From Pediococcus stilesii (GTDB taxonomy: Bacteria > Bacillota > Bacilli > Lactobacillales > Lactobacillaceae), in NCBI RefSeq assembly GCF_001437075.1, contig NZ_JQBX01000009.1, positions 34,603 through 98,602 on the forward strand: a stretch of 64,000 bases of DNA. Reading direction: 5' to 3'. Numbering within the stretch: the first letter of the stretch is position 1; the number at the start of each line of letters is the position of its first letter. The notes below the pieces were generated by a model. That model saw nothing but the letters and a program-made list of their open reading frames with translations, was not told the origin of the DNA and ran no database searches. Position numbers and translations under genes: made by a program. Of the stretch, positions 55,217 through 63,966 are shown in pieces.

Positions 55217-56046
55217 TCATTAGGATCTTTAAACAGTCCTAATTGTTTGAAGCTTGTCATCAAATCCTGAACCGATTTTTCCGTCTCTGGATTTGATGCA
55301 GCTTCTTTATTTTGCACTATTTTTTTCTGCACATTAGTCGTTGTTTTGGATTTTGGCACTTGTTTTGTGGATGTCATTTGATCCATAGTTTGATTTAAAA
55401 GTTCATCAACAAAAACATTTCCGGTATTGTCAGCGTGTCCCTTGGTCCATTTGAACTCAACATGTTTAATTCGTCCCAAAAGTAGGGCCACTTCTTGCCA
55501 AAGTTCTTTGTTGGCTACAATTTCGCCATTCGCCTTTTTCCAATTGCGGCGTTTCCATCCCCAAATCCAATTTTGATTAATTGCATCTAAAACATACTTA
55601 GAATCGGATACTACCAGAATTGGTTCCTGATCACCAAAGCGCTGAATCACCATTTTTAATCCGTTAATTAAGGCCATAATCTCCATTCGATTATTTGTTG
55701 CTCCAAATTCTCCTCCAGAATCGGATAACTGCAAGGAACCTTTTTTGATCATGAAAGCCCAAGCAGCTAAGTCTTCTTTTCGAACATGACCACCGGCCAC
55801 GTTGCCAGTGTTTCGTGAACCGCCATCTGTGTACAAAACAAGCCCATCTGCTTTTCCGTCACTTTGTGGTACTGCCTTGCTAATTGAATCGCGACCATCT
55901 TGCCATTGTTCAGCTTCACTCTCAGTTGAAAAGCTTTTGTAGATTGCACCTGGAAAACCATCTACCTGTTGTTTAGCTTCATCCCAGGTTCGATAAATTC
56001 CAGGTTTTCGTCCTTTTTTGATCGCATAGAATTTCTTTTTGGCCAT
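55213..56046 (-). CDS. rnhA: Ribonuclease HI with N-terminal viroplasmin domain
   Basis: Degrades RNA in RNA-DNA hybrids. The 277 residues begin with a viroplasmin/HBD domain (KFYAIKKGRKPGIYRTWDEAKQQV) that binds hybrids, followed by an RNase H fold from about residue 67. Catalytic residues are visible as YTDGGS (Asp), NNRMEIMAL (Glu), VSDSKYVLD (Asp) and TKGHADNTGNVFVDEL (His/Asp). The C-terminal 60 residues are low-complexity and charged. Likely a bona fide enzyme of R-loop removal. Confidence 0.93.
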   Translation of the reverse strand: MAKKKFYAIKKGRKPGIYRTWDEAKQQVDGFPGAIYKSFSTESEAEQWQDGRDSISKAVPQSDGKADGLVLYTDGGSRNTGNVAGGHVRKEDLAAWAFMIKKGSLQLSDSGGEFGATNNRMEIMALINGLKMVIQRFGDQEPILVVSDSKYVLDAINQNWIWGWKRRNWKKANGEIVANKELWQEVALLLGRIKHVEFKWTKGHADNTGNVFVDELLNQTMDQMTSTKQVPKSKTTTNVQKKIVQNKEAASNPETEKSVQDLMTSFKQLGLFKDPND

Positions 56047-56115
56047 TAATTCGTCCCCTTACGTTAAAAGCTAAAGTACAAAAACATTTTATTCATTAAA
56101 AATCCTACAATTTCA

Positions 56116-56166
56116 AAGAGGCTCCGGTAAAACAGTCTTCTGTTTTACCACAGCCTCATTTTTTCT
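56116..56166 (-). terminator. Terminator of the NCS2 gene
   Basis: On the - strand AATGAGGCT and AGCCTCTTT form the base of a hairpin with an inner TAAAACAG/CTGTTTTA stem. The T-rich side suits either strand; it lies 20 bases past the permease stop. Confidence 0.7.
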
Positions 56167-56183
56167 TATAATTTAAATTAACA

Positions 56184-57497
56184 CTAAGCGTTTAAAATCG
56201 CAATAAACCCGATGAAAACAAAGAATAATCCGTACATCAAAGGATGAACTTCCTTGCCACGTTTTGCAGCAATCATTGCAATTGGATACGTAATAAATCC
56301 TAATGCAATTCCGTCCGAAATGCTGTAAGTTAATGGCATCCCAATCATAATTAAGAACGCTGGAATTGCAATTTCAAGTTTATCCCAAGAAATTTCACGA
56401 GTTTGTTGAGCCATCAGAACTCCCACGATCACAAGTGCTGGAGCAGTCACCTGAGAAGTAACTACCGCTAACAATGGTGAAAAGAACATTCCTAGAACAA
56501 ACATGATTCCCGTCGTAATTACGGTAAAGCCTGATCGGCCCCCGACCGCAATTCCGGCTGAAGATTCAACAAACGCTCCCACTGGTGATGTTCCAAGTAG
56601 TGAACCTGTTAGCATTGCCGTTGAATCTGACATTAAGGCTTTCCCAACGCGGGGCATTTTATTGTCTTTCATAAAACCGGCTTGTGTTGCTAAACCAACT
56701 AAAGTTCCTGCCGTATCGAAGAATGTGACAAGCAGAAAAGTTAAAACAACCACCCAAAGTTGAAGCGTGTTGATATCACCAACATGTGATATCGCCGTTA
56801 AGAACGTTGGTTTTAAACTTGGGGCAGCTGAAACAATACTCGATGGGGCATGAATTACCCCTGTAAACAGACCAAACAGCGTTGTAAGAACCATCCCAAC
56901 AAAAATTGCTCCAGGAACCTTTCGAATCATTAGGAAAATCGTAATAATCAAGCCAAAAACTGTAAGCCAAGTTGACGGAACTGAAAAAGATCCCAATGCA
57001 ACCATCGTATCTTTATTTGAAACGATGATTCCTCCCTGACTCAATCCCAAAAAGGCAACAAAGAGGCCAATTCCGGCCGAAATCGCATGTTTTAAGTCTG
57101 CAGGAATCGCATTAATGATTAATTCACGAAGTTTAAAAATTGTGATTAACAGAAAAATTAACGAAGCGACGAACACCCCTGCTAGAGCTGTCTGCCACGG
57201 AATATGCATACCAATAACTACTGAATATGCAAAAAAGGCATTAATCCCAAGCGCAGGTGCTGACGCAATCGGATAATTGGCAAGAATCCCCATCAAAAAA
57301 CAACCGATGGCACTGGCTAACGCTGTCGCAGTAAAAACAGCTCCCTTATCCATTCCGGACGCCCCAAGGACGTTGGGATTAACAAACATAATGTAAACCA
57401 TTGAAATATAAGTAGTAATACCAGCAATAATTTCAGTTTTAAAATTGGTTTTCAATTTATCAAATTGAAAATAGTTAGCAATTTGTTTCAATTTCAT
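56184..57497 (-). CDS. NCS2-family purine permease (AzgA-like)
   Basis: A 437-residue transporter with 12-14 membrane segments. GINAFFAYSVV near residue 82, FFDTAGTLVGLATQAGF near residue 270 and the GTSPVGAFVESSAGIAVGGRSG stretch near residue 315 are diagnostic of the AzgA-like hypoxanthine/guanine/adenine group. Imports purine bases with protons. The purine aptamer core was looked for upstream (57498-57695) and is not there, so control differs from Bacillus pbuG. GGGAGAAAT precedes the ATG. Confidence 0.92.
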   Translation of the reverse strand: MKLKQIANYFQFDKLKTNFKTEIIAGITTYISMVYIMFVNPNVLGASGMDKGAVFTATALASAIGCFLMGILANYPIASAPALGINAFFAYSVVIGMHIPWQTALAGVFVASLIFLLITIFKLRELIINAIPADLKHAISAGIGLFVAFLGLSQGGIIVSNKDTMVALGSFSVPSTWLTVFGLIITIFLMIRKVPGAIFVGMVLTTLFGLFTGVIHAPSSIVSAAPSLKPTFLTAISHVGDINTLQLWVVVLTFLLVTFFDTAGTLVGLATQAGFMKDNKMPRVGKALMSDSTAMLTGSLLGTSPVGAFVESSAGIAVGGRSGFTVITTGIMFVLGMFFSPLLAVVTSQVTAPALVIVGVLMAQQTREISWDKLEIAIPAFLIMIGMPLTYSISDGIALGFITYPIAMIAAKRGKEVHPLMYGLFFVFIGFIAILNA

Positions 57498-57616
57498 TTC
57501 TCCCTTTTTTAGTTCGAATTTATAAAAAAAACAGCACTGATATAGTCTACACTACTTAAAAATATAAGTAAAGAACGTATCTAAACATCTTGATTCGTTT
57601 TATAGTTCGTGTTTTA

Positions 57617-57681
57617 AAAAATCCCCTACCGCAATTGCTGAAATAAGAATCATTTCGTTAATTGTGATAAGAGATTTTTTT
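57617..57681 (-). terminator. Terminator of pepO
   Basis: On the - strand a stem runs from AATCTCTTATCACAATT to AATTGCGGTAGGGGATT using several G-U pairs, followed by TTTTTT. The wobble pairs work only on the - strand, which fixes its direction. Confidence 0.78.
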
Positions 57682-57695
57682 AGTTTATAAAGTGA

Positions 57696-59609
57696 CTACC
57701 AGATTTGTACTCGATCCTGTGGTTCCATCCACATTCCATCACCTTTTTGAACGTTAAAGGTATCATAAAATTCTTGGAAATTTTTAACTTGGATGTTAGC
57801 CCGTAATTTAGCCGGCGCATGAACATCGATCGACAGCAATAATTCTTCACGTTGCTTTGTAGCTTTCGTCCGCCAAATTGTCGCCCAGTTAGTAAAGAAT
57901 TCTTCTAGGTTAGCATCGCTAGTTGCTTTCGTTGCTTCAAGCGCCGCACTTAATCCACCATCATCCGCAACGTTTTCCGTTACAACTAGTTTGCCATTCA
58001 CTTTGCCACCCGCAAATGGAAGACCATCGAACTCTTTAACCATTGCCTCAGATAGTTGATGGAAATGATCTAAATCTTCCTTTGTCCACCAGTTATCCAT
58101 ATTTCCAAATTCATCAAATAGAGCCCCATTTGGATCAAAAGCATGTGAAATTTCATGTGCCATAACCGCACCAATTCCGCCGTAATTTTGGCTAGCCGTT
58201 TGTTTCAAACTATAAAACGGTGCTTGTAAGATGGCCGCTGGGAAACAAATTAAATTTCCTTCGGGAGAATAGTACGCGTTAACTGTATCCGCGCTCATAT
58301 GCCATTCGCTACGGTCAACTTCTTCGCCAAATTTAGATAATTGATCTTCTAAGAAAATTCTCGAAAACTCTTGAACGTTGCCAACTAAGCTCCCACCTTC
58401 ATCAGCCGTTTTCGTTTTCAGTTTTTTATAAACTGCTTTAAGTTGATCTGGATATCCAACTAAAATTTTTAACGACCGTAATTTCGTGATTGCTTTTTGT
58501 TTTGTTGCATCGCCTAGCCACGTATTTGCCGCTAAACGTTGTTCATAAACATTGATCATTGCAACCACCATATCATGAACATCTTGCTTAGCCGTTTCGC
58601 CAAAGTATTTATGTCCATAATATTCACCAACAACTTGACTAAATGTTCTCCGTGACAAGTAGAAGGCACTCTTTTCTTGAGGCATGGATTCTTTTTGACC
58701 GGATAACGCTCGACCAAAAACTCCTCCAATTTGACGAAATTCTTCGCTTAAATATCCAGATAGAGAACTGACCATATTGACATACATCCAGTTTTTAAAA
58801 TCTTCAAATGTATCATCGTTAGCAATTTGATTCAAATTCTCATAGAACTTAGGTTCCGTTACAATAATTTGGTCTGGAGTTGTTCCAATCAATTCATTAA
58901 CTAACTTTTTGACGTCAATACTGTGAATTGATTCAGCGAATTCGTCAAAGTTTGATGGGTTATATAATTTAGCAACATCACTTAATTCTTCAGAATTTTT
59001 TCGGTATGGTGCTAAACTTGCATCAAAACGTTTGGCTCCTTCAACAATCGCAGACGCTTCCGCCTTGGACTTACCAATCTTAACCAATAACTGATTCATC
59101 ATATCGGTAAAAATCTGCATCAATTGTGGTCCAGCCGTATTGTCCTTATCATAGTAAGTTTTGTCCGGCAAAATAAGCCCGACTCCGCCAGCCCACAATA
59201 CGTTGCGCTTGTCGGCCCCATTACCTTTAAGGTCTGGTTCGACTCCCAAATCAACTGGTAACTCCGCACCGTTGAAAACTAGTTCCTTAAGATTGGCGTT
59301 TACATCATCCCATCCTTGAAGGCTCTCGACCTTTTCCAAATATGGTAGTAATGGTTTTACGCCATCACGATCACGTTTCTCAAAATCAGCTGCAATTTCA
59401 TAAAATTTAATAAATTCGGTTAGTTCGGGCGTATTCGGTTTGATGTTTCCAGAACGCATTTCAGCGAAGTCTTTCATTAAATGTTCATCTACACCATCGA
59501 CCAAATCCATAAAACCACCTGTTGATGAATGATCGGCCGGAATTTCTGCTGATTCCAACCAACTACCATTAACGGCATCATAAAAATCATCTTTAACTGA
59601 ACTTGTCAT
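57696..59609 (-). CDS. pepO: M13-family metalloendopeptidase (PepO-like)
   Basis: A 637-residue soluble zinc endopeptidase (neprilysin family) that cleaves medium-size oligopeptides during casein use in lactobacilli. The metal site reads VMAHEISHAFD near residue 480 (HExxH), NVADDGGLSAA near residue 540 supplies the third ligand, and NAYYSPEGNLICFPAAIL precedes it as usual. No signal peptide is visible, so it should be cytoplasmic. It lies 53 bases downstream of the asparaginase gene on the same strand without a terminator between; co-transcription is possible. Confidence 0.95.
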   Translation of the reverse strand: MTSSVKDDFYDAVNGSWLESAEIPADHSSTGGFMDLVDGVDEHLMKDFAEMRSGNIKPNTPELTEFIKFYEIAADFEKRDRDGVKPLLPYLEKVESLQGWDDVNANLKELVFNGAELPVDLGVEPDLKGNGADKRNVLWAGGVGLILPDKTYYDKDNTAGPQLMQIFTDMMNQLLVKIGKSKAEASAIVEGAKRFDASLAPYRKNSEELSDVAKLYNPSNFDEFAESIHSIDVKKLVNELIGTTPDQIIVTEPKFYENLNQIANDDTFEDFKNWMYVNMVSSLSGYLSEEFRQIGGVFGRALSGQKESMPQEKSAFYLSRRTFSQVVGEYYGHKYFGETAKQDVHDMVVAMINVYEQRLAANTWLGDATKQKAITKLRSLKILVGYPDQLKAVYKKLKTKTADEGGSLVGNVQEFSRIFLEDQLSKFGEEVDRSEWHMSADTVNAYYSPEGNLICFPAAILQAPFYSLKQTASQNYGGIGAVMAHEISHAFDPNGALFDEFGNMDNWWTKEDLDHFHQLSEAMVKEFDGLPFAGGKVNGKLVVTENVADDGGLSAALEATKATSDANLEEFFTNWATIWRTKATKQREELLLSIDVHAPAKLRANIQVKNFQEFYDTFNVQKGDGMWMEPQDRVQIW

Positions 59610-59662
59610 CGTAATTCCTCACTTTCAAATCTGTTAATCAAACATTATACACCGTTATTAGT

Positions 59663-60634
59663 TTATGAGACGGCATCCCGCATATACTTTTCAAGATTTT
59701 GGGGATCCATTCCCCCACTAATAGCAACTTGTAATTTTAGACGTGCCTTTTGTCCGTTCAATCCTTGACAAAAAATTACTCCCATCCGCTCCAGGTCAAT
59801 TCCGCCCCCTGGGTAATCGTAAATCGGTTCAGCCAAACCATTGTAACAACGGGAAACCATTATCACCGGAATTCCTTGATCAATAAGCGCTTGGATCGGT
59901 TCTACCACTTCCACCGGTAAATTTCCGGCTCCCAGCCCTTCAATTACCAATCCCTTCGTTTCCGGACGGTTCATTGCTTCAAAAATTTCTTTTGGTATCC
60001 CGGCGTAAGCCTTAATTAAGTAGACACCCTTTTCTAAATGATCAATATCGCAAACTTGCTGTTGGATCAATTCTTGAAAAAACTTGATATCTCGCTTATA
60101 TACAATTCCTAAGGGACCAAAGGTTGGTGTTCGGAATGTATTTACATTCGTTGTATGCGTCTTAGTGACGAATCGAGCGGTATGAATTTCGTCATTCATA
60201 ACCACCAAAACGCCCTTACTACTTGCTTCATCTGAAGCAGCGGTTAAAATTGCACTTTGGAAATTATAAACGCCATCTGATCCAAGTTCGTTTGAAGAAC
60301 GCATTGCTCCAGTTAAGACAACTGGAATTTCGTTTGGAATGGTTAAATCCAAAAAATAGGCCGTCTCTTCTAAGGTATCCGTTCCATGGGTGATGACAAT
60401 TCCATCACATTCATGCGTTTCAATCGCTTTTTTGACCCGCTCTTTAATGATTAACATGTCATCTGGCGTGATATGTTCAGAGGGTTTATTTAAAATAACC
60501 TCGTTAATTAGATCAATATTTTCATTAATAAACTTACTATCTAAAAGTGGGTTTTCTTCATTGGTTTTGACTGTATCATTACTTGCAGACATTGATATTG
60601 TTCCGCCCGTATGTAAAGCTAAAATTCTTTTCAT
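59663..60634 (-). CDS. ansA: Asparaginase (type I, cytoplasmic)
   Basis: Hydrolyses asparagine to aspartate and ammonia. The 323-residue enzyme shows both catalytic triads: LALHTGGTISMS (first Thr) near residue 7 and VITHGTDTLEET near residue 84 (second Thr, Lys region later as ALTGAMRSSNELGSDG). GGAGG lies 9 bases before the ATG at 60634; an in-frame TTG six bases upstream is less likely. No signal peptide, so type I rather than periplasmic AnsB. The aspartate produced would feed the lysine genes and pyrB. Confidence 0.92.
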   Translation of the reverse strand: MKRILALHTGGTISMSASNDTVKTNEENPLLDSKFINENIDLINEVILNKPSEHITPDDMLIIKERVKKAIETHECDGIVITHGTDTLEETAYFLDLTIPNEIPVVLTGAMRSSNELGSDGVYNFQSAILTAASDEASSKGVLVVMNDEIHTARFVTKTHTTNVNTFRTPTFGPLGIVYKRDIKFFQELIQQQVCDIDHLEKGVYLIKAYAGIPKEIFEAMNRPETKGLVIEGLGAGNLPVEVVEPIQALIDQGIPVIMVSRCYNGLAEPIYDYPGGGIDLERMGVIFCQGLNGQKARLKLQVAISGGMDPQNLEKYMRDAVS

Positions 60635-60738
60635 GATCAACTTCCTCCGTATTCAACTCATATCATATCATTTCAATCTATTTACAGCTTTAAAAAATGC
60701 GTTAAAATAATTCTATCAATCTCAAAGGATTTTAAAGT

Positions 60739-61494
60739 ATGACTAAAAGAAAAATTAAGATTCAAATTCTATATGATCTAGTTATGGCCAGCATTGCAAG
60801 TTTGTCGTTTATAATTGTGATTGCTTCATTTTTTAGCAAAATGGTCAGTTTAACCAACCCCTTCACCGCCCATTTGCTAAATATGTTTCTCATTATCTAC
60901 ATAATTGACTTTTTCACACGAATGACTAAAAGTCAAAATATCCAACGTTTTTTATTTGATAATACTTTCGATTTACTTTCTTTAATACCTTTGCATCCGG
61001 CATTTGCCATTTTTCGAATTGGGCGTGTCTTTAAAATTATTCGCCAACATCATTTGCTATGGCATTTGGGCCTCGACGGAAAGTTTTCCAAGACCATCCA
61101 TCGTTTCATCTATACTACTGGTTTTTTAAACCTCTTTACCGTTAGTATGTTTATTTTAGTATTGAGTTCATTACTTTATTCCATTGTTGAAAAGATTTCA
61201 TACCCAGCGGCTCTTTGGTGGGCCATTACAACGGCCACGACGGTAGGCTATGGCGATATATCCCCCGCCACGAATGTTGGAAAATTTATCGCTGCATTCC
61301 TAATGATCGGCGGGGTTGGTTTTATTGGTTTGTTAACCAGTACAATCACCGGATTCTTTACGTCAGAAAGCACCGATGCTCAGGAAGATGACATGACAAA
61401 ATTATTTAAAAAAATAGATCAATTAGATCGTAAAGTCGATCATTTACAACATGAGCTTAATCTACAACGGCGTAAAACCGGCCGTAAAAAATAA
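60739..61494 (+). CDS. Voltage-gated-like potassium channel, six-TM (Kch/KvAP type)
   Basis: A 251-residue membrane protein with about six hydrophobic segments and one pore loop. The selectivity filter reads TTATTVGYGDIS near residue 166. A helix with RIGRVFKIIR near residue 95 carries regularly spaced charges, reminiscent of an S4 sensor but with few Arg, so voltage sensing is doubtful. The C-terminus (KLFKKIDQLDRKVDHLQHELNL) is a coiled coil suited to tetramer assembly. No RCK domain. The promoter-like TTTACA-16-TAAAAT lies just upstream, and a terminator follows. Confidence 0.88.
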   Translation: MTKRKIKIQILYDLVMASIASLSFIIVIASFFSKMVSLTNPFTAHLLNMFLIIYIIDFFTRMTKSQNIQRFLFDNTFDLLSLIPLHPAFAIFRIGRVFKIIRQHHLLWHLGLDGKFSKTIHRFIYTTGFLNLFTVSMFILVLSSLLYSIVEKISYPAALWWAITTATTVGYGDISPATNVGKFIAAFLMIGGVGFIGLLTSTITGFFTSESTDAQEDDMTKLFKKIDQLDRKVDHLQHELNLQRRKTGRKK

Positions 61495-61496
61495 AA

Positions 61497-61541
61497 GCAC
61501 CCCTGAAGATTAGATTTAAGTCTAACCCTCAGGGGTGTCCT
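61497..61541. terminator. Terminator between channel and aquaporin genes
   Basis: CACCCCTGA pairs with TCAGGGGTG, with an inner GATTAGA/TCTAA stem; A-rich on one side and TCCTATTTATT on the other. Confidence 0.82.
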
Positions 61542-61583
61542 ATTTATTATAGCTTTTGAATATCTTTTTATAGCTTTTTAAAA

Positions 61584-62237
61584 CTAGTTTTCTTCGCTAC
61601 CCAAAAATTTAGCAACATAAGCTGCAATTGCGGCACCTAAAAGTGGAGCAACCACGTAAACCCAGTAATGTGCAAGTGCCGTTCCGCCAACTAAAATTGC
61701 TGGACCAAAGCTACGAGCAGGGTTCAATGAACCACCCGTTAGATTTAATGACGCAATAATCATGAAACCTAACGTTAAACCGATAATTAGCCCCGCAAAA
61801 TTAGCATTTCCAAATTTCTTACTTGTAACTAATAGAATAACTAGCACAAACAAGAATGTGACTAGAGTTTCCGTTACAAGTGCCGGAACTGCTGAAATTT
61901 TAGCGAAATCAGTTTGTCCCAAATTACTTGTTGAAGCACCCATTGCACCTAATAGGTATTTAACAACTCCTGAAGCCAATACAGCACCAACAAACTGTGA
62001 AATAACATAGTAGATCGCATCAGTTCCACTAATTCGTTTGTTAATCCACATTCCAAATGTAACGGCAGGATTAAAATGTCCGCCTGAAATCGCACCAACG
62101 GAATAAGCCATAATTGTTACAGCTAGTCCAAAAGATAGGCCAATTCCCAACACCTTAGCTTGTCCAATTGTAACAGCAGCGGTACCAACAAAAACAAGAA
62201 CAAAAGTACCAATAATTTCTGAAATATATTTTTTCAT
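61584..62237 (-). CDS. MIP-family aquaporin / glycerol facilitator
   Basis: A 217-residue channel with six membrane helices and the two NPA boxes, GHFNPAVTFG near residue 55 and SLNPARSFGPA near residue 170. The Arg of the selectivity filter follows the second NPA. The short size and aromatic filter residues resemble AqpZ/D-lactate-water channels (Lactobacillus GlpF types) rather than long GlpF proteins. It passes water and perhaps lactic acid, glycerol or dihydroxyacetone. GAGGAG lies upstream of the ATG; no glycerol genes are adjacent. Confidence 0.92.
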   Translation of the reverse strand: MKKYISEIIGTFVLVFVGTAAVTIGQAKVLGIGLSFGLAVTIMAYSVGAISGGHFNPAVTFGMWINKRISGTDAIYYVISQFVGAVLASGVVKYLLGAMGASTSNLGQTDFAKISAVPALVTETLVTFLFVLVILLVTSKKFGNANFAGLIIGLTLGFMIIASLNLTGGSLNPARSFGPAILVGGTALAHYWVYVVAPLLGAAIAAYVAKFLGSEEN

Positions 62238-62405
62238 TACTTTCTCCTCTCTCTTTCTCGAAAAAAAATTAATTTCAATTGATTATTATATAACCATTTA
62301 ACCAATTACTCAAACTTATTGAATACATTCGACAATAGTTTACTTATCACTGAATCACATATTTATGATAAAATAAAATTAACAAGGTAATCAGGAGGAG
62401 CTCTT

Positions 62406-62828
62406 ATGGCAAAAATCGACGTGAAAATTATTGACCAACCCACTGCAAAGGCAATGCTGGTAGAATTCAAAAGCCAACGCCAAGACAACGTTCCCGTGTT
62501 AAAGCATCCAGGACATTATATTCTTCCTGATTACAAATTAACGCGGCAACGTAAGGCTTTTAAAATTCGCAAACATACTTATCTAACCAAAAAATTTCGT
62601 TCGTACGTTGCGCTTGACTCGGCTAACGGTCATACCCTTTGGATGCGAAACTTCGGTAGCTTGTCCGAAGCCGTATTTTGGCTTGAGACCGGAATGAAAA
62701 TTGGTGATACCGATACGGACGCCCGTTTTTCTTTCAAAGATTGGCAACTAACCCATGTGGACGAAATCGAGGAATTAAAAGAAGAGCTTCGCCAGAAAAG
62801 TAAGGTAAAACAGGATTCAATTGAATAA
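62406..62828 (+). CDS. Hypothetical protein, basic
   Basis: A 140-residue soluble protein I do not recognise. The middle is very basic (YKLTRQRKAFKIRKHTYLTKKFRSYVALD), followed by an acidic C-terminal helix (VDEIEELKEELRQKSKVKQD). This charge pattern could suit nucleic-acid or membrane surface contact, but no known motif is visible. A TCAGGAGGAGCTCTT ribosome site gives strong translation. Likely a single-gene unit or with the next gene, 75 bases on. Confidence 0.68.
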   Translation: MAKIDVKIIDQPTAKAMLVEFKSQRQDNVPVLKHPGHYILPDYKLTRQRKAFKIRKHTYLTKKFRSYVALDSANGHTLWMRNFGSLSEAVFWLETGMKIGDTDTDARFSFKDWQLTHVDEIEELKEELRQKSKVKQDSIE

Positions 62829-62902
62829 TTACAATCGCAAGAATGAAACGGTCTTTTAAAAGCCTCACATCTTACTTTTTTTGTAAGGAGGATTATTAAT
62901 TC

Positions 62903-63241
62903 ATGGATACTGAAAATAAATTTTTAAGTTCACTATCATATTTAAGCATCTTTTTTCTACCAATCATTTTTCCCGTGGTAGTCATTGCTCTAACTTCAAA
63001 TATTAATCACCCAGCTGCTCATCGAAATGCAATTACTGCTTTTTGGTTACACCTAGTATCATTTCTTTTAGTACCACTTGCATTCGGAATTGGAGTCGGC
63101 GCCACCGTTCATGGTGTGACCGCCTCTAGCCTGCCCGTTGGTTCGATCATCGCCTTTGGATTCGTCGGTTTAATTGGAATTGCACTTTTAGCATTATTTA
63201 TCTATAACATCTATCGCGGAGTTAAAATCTGGGTCGAATAA
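62903..63241 (+). CDS. DUF4870-like small membrane protein
   Basis: A 112-residue protein with about four hydrophobic segments (LSYLSIFFLPIIFPVVVIAL, FWLHLVSFLLVPLAFGIGVG, SIIAFGFVGLIGIALLALFIYN). The LSYLSIFFLPIIFP start, the NAITAFWLHL middle and the terminal YNIYRGVKIW resemble the Tic20/DUF4870 group of uncharacterised membrane proteins. GGAGG lies 8 bases upstream of ATG. It is the last protein gene before the large non-coding unit, with about 50 bases between its stop and that promoter; no clear terminator. Confidence 0.7.
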   Translation: MDTENKFLSSLSYLSIFFLPIIFPVVVIALTSNINHPAAHRNAITAFWLHLVSFLLVPLAFGIGVGATVHGVTASSLPVGSIIAFGFVGLIGIALLALFIYNIYRGVKIWVE

Positions 63242-63293
63242 TTCCCGCCATTATCGGCTTTTAAAATAAAATTCAAATTCCGAAGCAATTATG

Positions 63294-63322
63294 TTGCAAC
63301 CGCTTACAATTGGTGATATTAT
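63294..63322 (+). promoter_or_regulatory. Strong promoter with overlapping cre box, before non-coding RNA
   Basis: TTGCAA (63294-63299), a 17-base spacer and TATTAT (63317-63322) with a TGn extension (63314-63316). The segment 63294-63308, TTGCAACCGCTTACA, matches the cre consensus WTGNAANCGNWNNCW at every defined position and covers the -35 box. In CcpA biology a cre over the -35 box usually means repression when preferred sugar is plentiful. Confidence 0.78.
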
Positions 63323-63328
63323 AATAAT

Positions 63329-63966
63329 TGAGGAAAGGGAAAAAGTTCCTTTTCAACAAAAACTTCTCAATTGCCTCGGTTCTTAGGCTGTCAGGATCTA
63401 GTGAAGGGGCAGAAATTTAAGACAGTTATTGAAAATCATTTCATCATGAGCGTACAGTGAAAAGTTTTGATGTTTAAAAGCACCGATGTTTTAAAGTGAT
63501 TACGTGCGATGACTCTGATAATAACTGTGACAGTCAGCTTCTCTTGTGTATAAAGAGTAATGTTCGATAAAGTCATTTAAACATTGAATCAAGTAGGTGT
63601 TACCAATGACATGAGTAAATCGTCTGTTTGACAGACACGCTGTTCCAAATATCCAAACCCAATAGTTCGCATGGAGGTCAATCGTTTCGAAGAATATCTT
63701 AATGAAACTCCAAGACCGTCTATTTCACCGTTAGCCTGAAAAAAGTGTATACCTCGTCAAAACCTCGAGTTTGACTGAACGATACAACAGCAGACGTACT
63801 AAACAGAAGCTCAGGTAGGTTTGAAGCACGACGGCTGAACAATTGAATAAGTATTAAGTTGAAGGTGTAAAGATCGTAAAATTTTCCAATAAAGAGATCG
63901 TAGTTGAATTGGAACGCCTCTCCTCATAAGGGATTCTAGCTTGAGAAGTCTAGAATCCTATTTTTG
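63329..63966 (+). ncRNA. Large structured non-coding RNA candidate, ROOL/GOLLD size class
   Basis: A protein-free unit of about 637 bases. Helices visible by eye: 63329-63334 with 63921-63926 (closing the ends); 63373-63376/63385-63388; 63422-63430/63520-63528 (9 bp); 63541-63545/63552-63556; 63572-63577/63605-63610 with inner 63580-63583/63598-63601; 63622-63626/63632-63636; 63684-63688/63704-63708; 63756-63761/63770-63775; 63884-63890/63908-63914. No frame over 60 codons. RNase P, tmRNA, SRP and 6S signatures are absent. Size and lack of coding suit ROOL, an RNA reported in lactobacilli; I cannot confirm the family. Confidence 0.72.
63931..63965 (+). terminator. Intrinsic terminator of the large non-coding RNA
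   Basis: GGATTCTAG (63931-63939) and CTAGAATCC (63950-63958) are exact complements, extended by CTT/AAG inside, and followed by TATTTTTG. It starts 5 bases after the 3' strand of the closing helix. The last 35 bases of the window show nothing I can name. Confidence 0.9.

Noticed and set aside
57498..57695. Purine riboswitch upstream of the NCS2 permease
   Set aside because: Looked for the paired aptamer arms and conserved core; only the pepO terminator and AT-rich sequence are seen.
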